This document shows, in pieces, positions 43,524-52,392 of a stretch of 64,000 nucleotides of DNA. Source of the DNA: a virus; the IMG/VR virus record IMGVR_UViG_3300024344_002032, positions 23,859-87,858 of that record. One strand, 5' to 3'. Every line of letters starts with the position of its first letter. Position 1 is the first letter of the stretch. Below the pieces are notes generated by a model. That model had not been told where the DNA came from. It worked only from the letters and a program-made list of their open reading frames with translations, and ran no database searches. The translations under genes and the position numbers were made by a program.

Positions 43524-45169
43524 AATACTTTATATAACTCCATAATTTTATTTATTGTTTCTTTGGCTGGGTTTAATTTAACAAAATGTTTAAAGTTGTG
43601 AACAAGAACATCTGCTTGTTTAACATACCAATCCAATAATTGTGTTTTACTCATCTCACATAATCTATTAACTTCTGATAACAACATCTTTGACCTTTTA
43701 TCAAAATCTTTTTCATCATCATAACTTTCATCAATATATGGTGAAAATGTTTTATAACCTAAATTTTTTAACTGTTTAAGTGAACCATAATTTGAAACTA
43801 AAAGAAATGGATGAAAACACATTATATCTTTCCAAATTTTTTCTGTTAGATATATCGTATCGTTACTTGTAGCAAATGTATTATAAGTATATGAAAAGAA
43901 AGTGTTATTGTAAAAACTTTCATCCCAAGCTGTAAATCCATTCACATCATCAAAAGATTTTTTATCAATATACAATGGTAATTTGTTTAGTAAATCTTTA
44001 ATATTATCATGATGTTTAATTTCGTCATTATTAAATAATTCACATTGTAAATTAATAGTTAAAGAAAACTTATCAATTATATCTTTATCAGAAATAATTT
44101 TATTAAGTTCGTAATCTGTATTATCTTTTAATTTATCTTTTAATTTTTCTGATATATATGGTGAATTAAATAATCTTTCTTTTGATAAAATAAATGAAGT
44201 TAAACCTTTTTCGTGCAATCCATGATAGTTTAATCCTAATGAATGAAATAGTCTCCAATCCTTAACTAATTTACAAAGACATAAAAAACTTTTCATATCA
44301 GATAAATTATCTTTTTTATAATTAAAAGCCTCTTCAAATTTATTTTCAGCCCACTTATCTAAAGAATCAACACCTATATTAATTTCTGGATTAACATCAT
44401 CAGTTGAAACTCCAAAACCATTCCAAACATCTATTGTACTTAAATGATATTTGTTAAGATTAGGTATAGGATTTGGTTCACGATTTTTCATAATAACTTC
44501 TGTCCAATTAAGAACCATTTGATTCATAGATTTATATTTGTCTTCTATCTTATAATTGGATGTTAAATAAACTATATTATCTAATGGAAAATTTTCTTTA
44601 GTTGCTAAATTATAAATTTCTTCTCCTATGTGTTCATAGTAACCTGCTTCCGATATTGACATATCATCTATAGATTGCATTGGAAATCCCTCATCTGACA
44701 TATCCACTACTAATAAAACTTTACCTTTTCTGATATATTCTTTAGTATGTTGTTTTATGTTAATAAATAATTTACCTCTGTCTTCTTTCCAATTATGAGG
44801 TCCAGATTTAGTTCCGATGATATAAATAAAAGGTATATCTTTTTTAATAAGATGTGTTGTATCGAAATTATATACCTTAAAGTTTTGATTATAAAAATAT
44901 CTCATTACACTATATAAATTATGCCAATCATTAGTTGTTTCATAATCATCAAACAATGGTAATGTATCAGCATCGTTTGACCAAATATTAGTTGGTCTAA
45001 TATGAGAAAATTTTTCTTCCATAATCTTTTGTATATTTGATTGTTGAGACCAATTATAATAATCCCAACCAAAATAAACATCATCTAAAAGACTTTGATC
45101 GACATATAAAGGATATGGTGATATACCATTGTTTGCTAAAGTTATATCATCAATCATAAACAAATTCAT
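43520..45169 (-). CDS. GT-B-like putative glycosyltransferase, paralogue 5 of 5
   Basis: 549 residues, closest to paralogue 4 over its whole length: FGWDYYNWSQQ, NDADTLPLFDDYETTNDW, LLVVDMSDEGFPMQS, FLCLCKLVKDWRLFHSL, LTEKIWKDIMCFHPFLLV, FSPYIDESYDDEKDFDKR and RLCEMSKTQLLDWY. Clearly a tandem duplicate of the gene downstream of it. Overlaps a radical SAM gene upstream by 20 bases. Confidence 0.5.
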   Translation of the reverse strand: MNLFMIDDITLANNGISPYPLYVDQSLLDDVYFGWDYYNWSQQSNIQKIMEEKFSHIRPTNIWSNDADTLPLFDDYETTNDWHNLYSVMRYFYNQNFKVYNFDTTHLIKKDIPFIYIIGTKSGPHNWKEDRGKLFINIKQHTKEYIRKGKVLLVVDMSDEGFPMQSIDDMSISEAGYYEHIGEEIYNLATKENFPLDNIVYLTSNYKIEDKYKSMNQMVLNWTEVIMKNREPNPIPNLNKYHLSTIDVWNGFGVSTDDVNPEINIGVDSLDKWAENKFEEAFNYKKDNLSDMKSFLCLCKLVKDWRLFHSLGLNYHGLHEKGLTSFILSKERLFNSPYISEKLKDKLKDNTDYELNKIISDKDIIDKFSLTINLQCELFNNDEIKHHDNIKDLLNKLPLYIDKKSFDDVNGFTAWDESFYNNTFFSYTYNTFATSNDTIYLTEKIWKDIMCFHPFLLVSNYGSLKQLKNLGYKTFSPYIDESYDDEKDFDKRSKMLLSEVNRLCEMSKTQLLDWYVKQADVLVHNFKHFVKLNPAKETINKIMELYKVL

Positions 45170-46403
45170 CCAAGTCAGGAATATAATTAATTATGTGTTG
45201 TTTTCTGTGCATATCAAGTTTTTTTGTATAAATTTTAAATTTGTATATTGCTTCTTCATCATCTAAAGTTTCTTGAAGTGTCGATAAATTACTTTTTAAA
45301 ATTCCTAACCATTGTTCTTCACCTGCACTCCACTCTACATCTTTTTTACTCTCAATAAAATTATCTATTCTCCCTATAGCAAGATTTTTTAATTTAGTTG
45401 GTAATATTCTACAATCATACCAATTAGGATATGTTACCCAATTACTAAAAGGAATTCTCCAAAAACCCAAATCACCTAATGAGTATACCCACTCTAATAA
45501 CTTATCATAATTCAAAACATTCAATGCTTGAAATGTAGAATGAACTTGTAAATCCATACTAAGTCCCTTTTTCCAATCAGATACCTGTTTTATATTTTTT
45601 TCTATCTTATCCCATCTAGATGGATATCTAATATAATCATCAACTTCTTTGTAACCATCAATACTCACTCCAAGATAAATATGTCTAAATTCTTTCCATA
45701 TATAAAACAACTCATCTTTTAATACAGTAAGATTTGTTGTATAAAATAAAACCATATTTTTTGCAATACCATGCTTAATACATTGGTTAAGAAAATCTGT
45801 ATGTTCTTTTATGATTAAAGGTTCTCCACCAAGAAAATTAACTTGCTTTAAATGCTTAAAATTATTTTCAAAGAAATCATCACTTAAAAATCTATCATCT
45901 ACTGATATGTTTGTTGTCGGTAATTCAAAATTATCCTTATATAATAATTTAGATTCTTTTTCCCATAAGTTAGAATTATCTACATTACACATTCTACATA
46001 TCAAATTACATTTATTACCTACAGTAAAATCTAAAAAAGTAACATATGGATCGTCAATCCGACCCTTATCATTCATAGACTCTAACATAATCTCTTTATA
46101 GAAACCACTTGCTAAAGTATTATTCCAAATAGTTCTATAACTTTCAGCACCATTATCCTCTGTTTGCCAACATCTAAAACAACCAGGGTCTTTTTTGTTT
46201 TCTAATATGTTTTTTCTTATTCTTGTATGTACATCACTATTAAATGCTTTTTCCATAGTAAAGTGTGGATTTGTAATTGATATTGGATTACCATCTTTGT
46301 CTTCTGGTATTTCATAATTATTACAACAAACTCTAACCTGTCCTTTTTGATCAAAGCTTAATGAAGTAAATAAATGTGAACAAAAATATTTTAAATCTTC
46401 CAT
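45150..46403 (-). CDS. Radical SAM protein, twitch/SPASM-like
   Basis: 417 residues. Cysteines near the N-terminus (KYFCSHLFTSLSF, VRVCCNNYE, GCFRCWQTE) come before the radical SAM cluster motif GNKCNLICRMCNVDNS near residue 145, followed by VNFLGGEPLIIKE. The same layout is in the genes at 49636, 51053 and 52376: an N-terminal cysteine region, then the barrel. Peptide or small-molecule modification is typical of such proteins. Confidence 0.88.
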   Translation of the reverse strand: MEDLKYFCSHLFTSLSFDQKGQVRVCCNNYEIPEDKDGNPISITNPHFTMEKAFNSDVHTRIRKNILENKKDPGCFRCWQTEDNGAESYRTIWNNTLASGFYKEIMLESMNDKGRIDDPYVTFLDFTVGNKCNLICRMCNVDNSNLWEKESKLLYKDNFELPTTNISVDDRFLSDDFFENNFKHLKQVNFLGGEPLIIKEHTDFLNQCIKHGIAKNMVLFYTTNLTVLKDELFYIWKEFRHIYLGVSIDGYKEVDDYIRYPSRWDKIEKNIKQVSDWKKGLSMDLQVHSTFQALNVLNYDKLLEWVYSLGDLGFWRIPFSNWVTYPNWYDCRILPTKLKNLAIGRIDNFIESKKDVEWSAGEEQWLGILKSNLSTLQETLDDEEAIYKFKIYTKKLDMHRKQHIINYIPDLDEFVYD

Positions 46404-48634
46404 TAGTGTTTTCCTGTCATAAAAGTTCTTTTTAAATTAATTTTATATTTTTCAATATCTAAAGCATCAAGATAATTTGGTACACCATATTTCTTTTGTA
46501 AATATTCTTCATCCTCATATCTATCATTTAAATTTCCAATATCATGAAATCTATCATGAAAACTAATATCATATAAACTAATAAGAGTTTGTTCTTCTTT
46601 AGTTTGTGATAAATGAATGTGACCAGGATGAACTGGATTTTTATCCTCTTTAAATTTTCTAATAATCTGTTGTCTTCTATCTGTCCATGCTTGTTTATGT
46701 GAATATTTATATTTAATAGGTAATTGTATATGTACTGTTTTCTTTGCTCTCTCATCTATCGTTAATTTATTATCTATAGATAATCTATAAGTACCATCAA
46801 AATTTGATTCCCATTTAAACTTAGTAACCATTCTAGCACCATCTATATTTCTTTCACTATAATCTTCATCAAACTCAACCTCTATTTCATAAGGACCATT
46901 TAACTGATGCATTAACCAACACCAAACTCTTATTTCATTTCTTGTTTCTATTTTTATAGTATCTTCTATACTGACTGAAGGATCGTATTCTCCTGTTTCT
47001 GGTATATTAGCAAACTCCAAATAAGGAACATTATAATCTATATCTTTTATAGCAAATTGATGTGGAAATTGTCTTCTATTATGTGTTTGTTGCCAAAATG
47101 TTCCATTATGTTTTGGAGTCCATTCTTTAAATTCTTTTTGATTAAATATAGAATCCTTATCTTTAAACTTCAAATATTTTATATCATCACTTACAGTCCA
47201 AAACCCTGAATAATATATCTTATATATGTTCAAAAACATATGACATAACTTTAATCTTAAAAATCTATTAATATATGTATTTTTTAAATCCCAACTAATC
47301 CAATCATAAAATATATTTCCCAAATCAGTAATATTAAATACATCTCTATATTGATCAAGTGCCGTACCTGGAGTTACTCCTGCAGGAAATTGATTTGCTG
47401 CTACTACAGGAATATAATGTTTGTTCTTATATAAGAAATATAAACTGATTATCCAATCAACGTGATTTTCTTTTGGGTATCCTGATATCCAATTAGCATC
47501 CATACGAATACCATTTCTCCAACATGCTTCCCAAAGTTGTTCTACTCCCTCAACTGTCTGTCTCTTTTCTATAACCTCAAGTATCTTAGGTGTTCCACTC
47601 TCCACTCCAATAGACAACCACTTAAATCCTGCTTTAGAAGCTACTTTCATTAAATCATTATTCATCTCTTTATGTGTTCTTGCATAACCACCAAAACTTA
47701 AATCTTTTAGTCTTGGGTCTTTCTCTACTTCTTTAGCCATCTCATTTACAAATACTTTGAATTGTGGCATAGAACCATTGACAAGAGAATCTACAAATGA
47801 GAAGTGTGTAACTCCATACTTGTTAACTTGTTCAAGAACTTCTTCTTTAATATCAAGACCTTTTCTAAATCTAAAAATTCTTGTCTCTGAACAAAATGTA
47901 CATTTATAAGTACAACCACGTGAACCTTGTAATGGTAAATGTGTATGTCCCTCATAATGAAATTGTGCATATGCTGGCAAGTCTACACCATCCCAATTAG
48001 CATTTGGTATAACAGTTAAATCTTTTTGTGGTTCTCTCATACCTGTAGATATTGGTTCTCCGTAATCATCCCATGTCCATATACCACTTACTTCTTTATA
48101 ATCTGTTTTATTTTCATAACAATCTACCAAATCATTTATAATTAACTCACCCTCAGTATCACAAGAAACTTTAATCCAATATCTATCTGGTTCTCCCTCA
48201 GGTGTAGATTGTCTCAAACCACCTTTAGGTGCATTCCAACAATAAGCACCACCATAAAAAATATGTATTTTTGGATTTTTATTATACAATCGTTTAGCAA
48301 TATAATCTGTTACTACAATGTTTGAGAAGTAAGTTGTAAATGTAACAATATCAAACTGTGCCATTTCTTCTATCAACGTATCCCAATACTCTTTATAAGC
48401 AGGAAGAATTCTATCTTCAAAAGAATGATCATTAGTCCAAAAGAAATGACCAGTTGGTGCCCACAATTCTTCTTGTGAATCTTGGTCTACGTGTATAGCA
48501 GATAGTAAGTTAACATGAAATTGTTTTACTTTTCTACCTTTGGTTTTTAAAGCACCAGCTAATAAACCAAGACTTAGTGGTGGTGTTTCTAAAGACCAAG
48601 CGGGACACATTACTACTGCTACTTTAGCTTTCAT
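46403..48634 (-). CDS. B12-binding-type radical SAM protein, long C-terminal extension
   Basis: 743 residues. Residues about 1-190 form a cobalamin-binding-type Rossmann domain (PAWSLETPPLSLGLLAGAL); the cluster motif QGSRGCTYKCTFCSETRIF lies near residue 240. After the barrel (ending about residue 450) there is a 290-residue extension with a likely beta-rich region (GPYEIEVEFDEDYSERNI) that I cannot assign. Overlaps its two neighbours by one and eleven bases. Confidence 0.88.
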   Translation of the reverse strand: MKAKVAVVMCPAWSLETPPLSLGLLAGALKTKGRKVKQFHVNLLSAIHVDQDSQEELWAPTGHFFWTNDHSFEDRILPAYKEYWDTLIEEMAQFDIVTFTTYFSNIVVTDYIAKRLYNKNPKIHIFYGGAYCWNAPKGGLRQSTPEGEPDRYWIKVSCDTEGELIINDLVDCYENKTDYKEVSGIWTWDDYGEPISTGMREPQKDLTVIPNANWDGVDLPAYAQFHYEGHTHLPLQGSRGCTYKCTFCSETRIFRFRKGLDIKEEVLEQVNKYGVTHFSFVDSLVNGSMPQFKVFVNEMAKEVEKDPRLKDLSFGGYARTHKEMNNDLMKVASKAGFKWLSIGVESGTPKILEVIEKRQTVEGVEQLWEACWRNGIRMDANWISGYPKENHVDWIISLYFLYKNKHYIPVVAANQFPAGVTPGTALDQYRDVFNITDLGNIFYDWISWDLKNTYINRFLRLKLCHMFLNIYKIYYSGFWTVSDDIKYLKFKDKDSIFNQKEFKEWTPKHNGTFWQQTHNRRQFPHQFAIKDIDYNVPYLEFANIPETGEYDPSVSIEDTIKIETRNEIRVWCWLMHQLNGPYEIEVEFDEDYSERNIDGARMVTKFKWESNFDGTYRLSIDNKLTIDERAKKTVHIQLPIKYKYSHKQAWTDRRQQIIRKFKEDKNPVHPGHIHLSQTKEEQTLISLYDISFHDRFHDIGNLNDRYEDEEYLQKKYGVPNYLDALDIEKYKINLKRTFMTGKH

Positions 48635-49643
48635 TTATCTCTTCTTTTTTTATTATTCTAAACTCTTCATTTTTTCTTGTTTTAGGTATTATAACATCCG
48701 TTCCACAAGTACAATGATTTTTAGGACATATAACAGGACTTCCTATATGATTTAAATCTTCTACTTTCCAAGTATTAATATTACTAAATATATCACTAAC
48801 ACCACAACTACCAGCGCTAACATCACCTCTTGGACTTATAAAAATTGCATCATTTAAATAACAAGTCCATCCTTGAAAATTAGTTAATTTTTCTGCTGAT
48901 AATCTATTAGAATTTACAGGTCTGACTTTACCATCGTTCCAAACCTCTAAACTATAAGCAGGTTTGAACTTTCTTCTTTCATTTACCTTTCCCCATTTCC
49001 TCATATAACCATCTGTCTCCTTAAAAAAGTCATTTTTCCAATCTTCATCATAATCCCACATCTCTGCACTTGTAGATAAATCTTTTAATAATGGGACCCA
49101 TTCTACAACACAATTATCCATTTCGTCATAAATCTTTTTACCAATATCAATACATTCTTGAAATCTACTCTCTTCCATCATAATTCTCAATGCTAAATAA
49201 TTCATTTTATCTTGTAAAAATTTAGCATTCTTAATATATTTATCATACTTAATATATTCAATATGATAACTTGCTACAACATCTTGAAAGTAATAATAAT
49301 TATCTAACCACCAATTTAAAGGGTTACTTAAATTTGTATTAATAGCTAAAAGTGGTGTATTACATTTTTCGTGTAAAAATTTTGCTATTGGTATAAGTGG
49401 TTTCCAATAAGTTGGTTCACCTCCTGAAAAAAAGAACTTAAATGATTCATAACCAAGTGATTGATATTTTGATATCATAATATCTAAAAATTCTATATAC
49501 TTGTCTGTATCTTTATTTAAATTATTGCCACCCCAATTACCCTCATTACAATAAGAGCATCTAAAGTTACACCAATCATTAACTTGCCAAGTAACATTCA
49601 TATACTTGTTTTCACCTGGTAATATTTTTAATAACTCAGTCAT
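48624..49643 (-). CDS. Radical SAM protein
   Basis: 339 residues. DWCNFRCSYCNEGNWGG near residues 28-40 is the iron-sulfur motif and FKFFFSGGEPTYWKP the SAM-binding GGEP. Auxiliary cysteines near the end (AGSCGVSD, CPKNHCTCGTD) suggest an extra cluster. Has no N-terminal cysteine region, unlike its neighbours. Confidence 0.88.
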   Translation of the reverse strand: MTELLKILPGENKYMNVTWQVNDWCNFRCSYCNEGNWGGNNLNKDTDKYIEFLDIMISKYQSLGYESFKFFFSGGEPTYWKPLIPIAKFLHEKCNTPLLAINTNLSNPLNWWLDNYYYFQDVVASYHIEYIKYDKYIKNAKFLQDKMNYLALRIMMEESRFQECIDIGKKIYDEMDNCVVEWVPLLKDLSTSAEMWDYDEDWKNDFFKETDGYMRKWGKVNERRKFKPAYSLEVWNDGKVRPVNSNRLSAEKLTNFQGWTCYLNDAIFISPRGDVSAGSCGVSDIFSNINTWKVEDLNHIGSPVICPKNHCTCGTDVIIPKTRKNEEFRIIKKEEINES

Positions 49644-51063
49644 CTATCCACCAATTAGGTGTTTGTAAATGTAAATCAAGACTTCTTTCGTACTCTTCCT
49701 TTAAATCTTCAAATTCTAAAAAGGTATCAAAAAAACTATGTCCTCTAACCTTATCCATAAAGTTTGTGTATTGATAAAACATATATCTCTGATTTTCTTC
49801 TGTTTGTTCTACACCTTGACAATATTTTCCGTAACTACCATGTGCTTCCCAATTACTTTCTAAGTAAGAAATAATTTTATTAGCTGCACCATGTAAATCT
49901 AAATATTTATTATCATATGTAGAATAATCATAAAATTCTCTATAACGTTCTGCAGCAACTCCTCTATAACTCCAGGGAATTACTGTTGCTCTTAAATGTA
50001 ATGGTTGATCTATTATTATAGGCCAAAATGCTACTTCCCTTTTTAACTCTAAACGATTTAACCATCTCATTATTTTATAAGTTTCAAACATATTATATAC
50101 CTGAAATACATTATATATCTGAATCCTTACTTTATTTGGTAGTTGTATTAATTTTTTAAAATTAGTTTCTATATCTTTCCATACTGAACCATATCTTATA
50201 TATTCTTGTGAAGTTTTATAACCATCAATACTAACCTGAACCTCACTCTTATCAAAGAAAGATAATTTATCATATAAATTCATATTCCAAGTTGTAAGGT
50301 TAGTAGTAAATGATACATGACATTCTTTATTACCTATTTCAATTAAATGATTTATCATATCATCATTTGCTTTTATTATACTTGGTTCACCACCTGTTAC
50401 ATACAATCTTTTTAATGTTGGTGCTATCTTCTTAAAGTTATCTAAGAACTTTGGATTCTCATGCCACATCATATTAATTTTTGATATTTCATATTCTGAT
50501 GGATACCACATATCATATAACCAACTTGGCATAGAAGTTCCATACTTCTTAACTATATCTAATCGTTCAGCATTAATCCTACTACTACTATATCCCCAAC
50601 ACATTGTACATTTGAGATTACAATGATTACCTAATCTAAGTTCTAAACTATTTAATGTATCTTTAATAAATCCATCGTCATCCATCATCTTTATATTATT
50701 CTCTATGATATCTTTCATATGAGAATATACACCATCATCACTCATATAACTTTTTATACTGTCTAATCTTGTACTTGTTGGTGCGTCATGACCACCATAT
50801 GTCTTTTCTAAATTTTCAACATTCCAACATACATTACATTCTTGTATTTGTTCTCCATTTAAAAGTTTTTTTCTAATATCTCTCATGTGTTTAGAATTCC
50901 AAACTTCATCTATATCATCAGTAGCTACATTAAATGTAGAACCATCATCTTTCTTTAAATGTAAGTTTTCATTTTGAGCACAACATATCTTCATAGAACC
51001 ATCAGTATTATTATTTAGGTTCATAAAAGGAAACGGACAAAATGTTTTTGATTTAATGTTCAT
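49636..51063 (-). CDS. Radical SAM protein, twitch-like
   Basis: 475 residues from ATG at 51063 (MNIKSKTFCPFPFMNLNNN); the longer frame would need a TTG. N-terminal cysteine region (FCPFPFM, KICCAQNEN, CNVCWNVENL), then GNHCNLKCTMCWGYSSS near residue 150 and YVTGGEPSIIKAND. Very similar plan to 51053-52288 and 52376-53881, so the three probably arose by duplication. Confidence 0.86.
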   Translation of the reverse strand: MNIKSKTFCPFPFMNLNNNTDGSMKICCAQNENLHLKKDDGSTFNVATDDIDEVWNSKHMRDIRKKLLNGEQIQECNVCWNVENLEKTYGGHDAPTSTRLDSIKSYMSDDGVYSHMKDIIENNIKMMDDDGFIKDTLNSLELRLGNHCNLKCTMCWGYSSSRINAERLDIVKKYGTSMPSWLYDMWYPSEYEISKINMMWHENPKFLDNFKKIAPTLKRLYVTGGEPSIIKANDDMINHLIEIGNKECHVSFTTNLTTWNMNLYDKLSFFDKSEVQVSIDGYKTSQEYIRYGSVWKDIETNFKKLIQLPNKVRIQIYNVFQVYNMFETYKIMRWLNRLELKREVAFWPIIIDQPLHLRATVIPWSYRGVAAERYREFYDYSTYDNKYLDLHGAANKIISYLESNWEAHGSYGKYCQGVEQTEENQRYMFYQYTNFMDKVRGHSFFDTFLEFEDLKEEYERSLDLHLQTPNWWIDD

Positions 51064-52288
51064 AATCTCTAAAAAATTCAAGTTCAGGAGCTACTTGGTA
51101 TAAAGACTCTCCTCTTAGTTTATCTAATGGTGTATTCCTATCTATAAAATCAGGTACAAGATTTTCATAATTCTCTTGTTGTAAGAAATCAAGAACTGAT
51201 TCAAATCCTCTTTTTGCAGCACCATCTCCAAAGTTATCATCAATCCATTTTATATGATCTGTATATTTGTTAATAAATTTCTTTCTTTCTTTTGGTGGTA
51301 TAATCTGTATTCTATATTCTGTAGGATAAGTCAATATATTCATTCTAACATTTTGTGGTTCTAATAATCCTTTATCAATCCATTCTTTATGAAAGTCTGG
51401 TAAATGATATACATTCATAATACTGACTGTAGGTGTTATTTCAAAGTATACATCAGGACATTCTTTTATCATTCGTCTACGATTCTCTTCTATTACATCC
51501 CAATTAGTTCCTGCCCTAATCAACTCACCTCTTGCACCCATAGCATCAAGACTTGCAGCTATTCTTACATCTTTAAAACTATTCCAATACTCTAATATAG
51601 ATTTCTTTTTAAAATAAAGATTACTAAAGTTAGTTGTATATCTAAGTCTTACATCAATATCATTCTCAATCCAAAAATCTAATATCTTGTAATGTTCTTC
51701 TGTAATAATTGGTTCACCACCTGCCCAACATGCTTCCTCTACTGTCAATAACAATGGTTGTAAATCATCCCAAAATTTTTTATTCTCTAAGATATTCATC
51801 ATCTTTGGGTCTTCGGGTGTATAACCATATAATTTTACGTGTTCTTCATACCAAGCACTACTTAATTCTGGTCCACAAGTTCTACATCTAAAATTACAAA
51901 TATTAGAAACTCTAATATCCATATAACCCATATTTAATTCTTCTACAGTTCCATCAACTTGTGTAGTCTCTACTCTATCCCAATGTTTTCCATAATATTG
52001 ATTAACCATATTTCTTAATGTAAATACATTAGACTTTTCCATCTCATAACATCTACTACATTCTTTAGTCTCATCGTCATTTAACATATTCTTTCTAAGT
52101 TGTCTATACTTTTCGTTATTCCAAATCTCTGCTAAACTATTATCATTTAAATTACCATATTCAACTGTACTATCCGACATACAACAAGGAAATGCTTTAC
52201 CACTTGGCCACACGTGTGTGTGTATCCAGGGCATCATACAGAATACTTTTGATTCTTTAAGTTTTAATATTTTATCTCTAATACTCAT
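51053..52288 (-). CDS. Radical SAM protein, twitch-like
   Basis: 411 residues. FCMMPWIHTHVWPSGKAFPC, AEIWNNEKYRQLRKNML and CSRCYEMEK form the N-terminal cysteine region; SNICNFRCRTCGPELSS near residue 130 is the cluster motif and ACWAGGEPIITEEH the SAM site. The ATG at 52288 overlaps the stop of the 34-residue ORF upstream. Confidence 0.9.
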   Translation of the reverse strand: MSIRDKILKLKESKVFCMMPWIHTHVWPSGKAFPCCMSDSTVEYGNLNDNSLAEIWNNEKYRQLRKNMLNDDETKECSRCYEMEKSNVFTLRNMVNQYYGKHWDRVETTQVDGTVEELNMGYMDIRVSNICNFRCRTCGPELSSAWYEEHVKLYGYTPEDPKMMNILENKKFWDDLQPLLLTVEEACWAGGEPIITEEHYKILDFWIENDIDVRLRYTTNFSNLYFKKKSILEYWNSFKDVRIAASLDAMGARGELIRAGTNWDVIEENRRRMIKECPDVYFEITPTVSIMNVYHLPDFHKEWIDKGLLEPQNVRMNILTYPTEYRIQIIPPKERKKFINKYTDHIKWIDDNFGDGAAKRGFESVLDFLQQENYENLVPDFIDRNTPLDKLRGESLYQVAPELEFFRDYEH

Positions 52289-52392
52289 TATTTGTATATA
52301 AAAGGATCTCTCTTTTTCAATTCTTTAATCTTTTTTCTATATCTTATTTCTAATCGTATTTTAGAAACTAATTTTTTAATCCACTTTATCAT
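52288..52392 (-). CDS. Small basic peptide of 34 residues between two radical SAM genes
   Basis: ATG at 52392 lies inside the last codons of the upstream radical SAM gene; the stop overlaps the ATG of the next one (TAATG). The 35 codons fill the 87-nt gap exactly, arguing that it is translated. The product, MIKWIKKLVSKIRLEIR... ending ELKKRDPFIYK, is a basic amphipathic helix with a short C-terminal tail. No recognised function; perhaps an accessory peptide, or a substrate of one of the flanking enzymes. Confidence 0.55.
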   Translation of the reverse strand: MIKWIKKLVSKIRLEIRYRKKIKELKKRDPFIYK

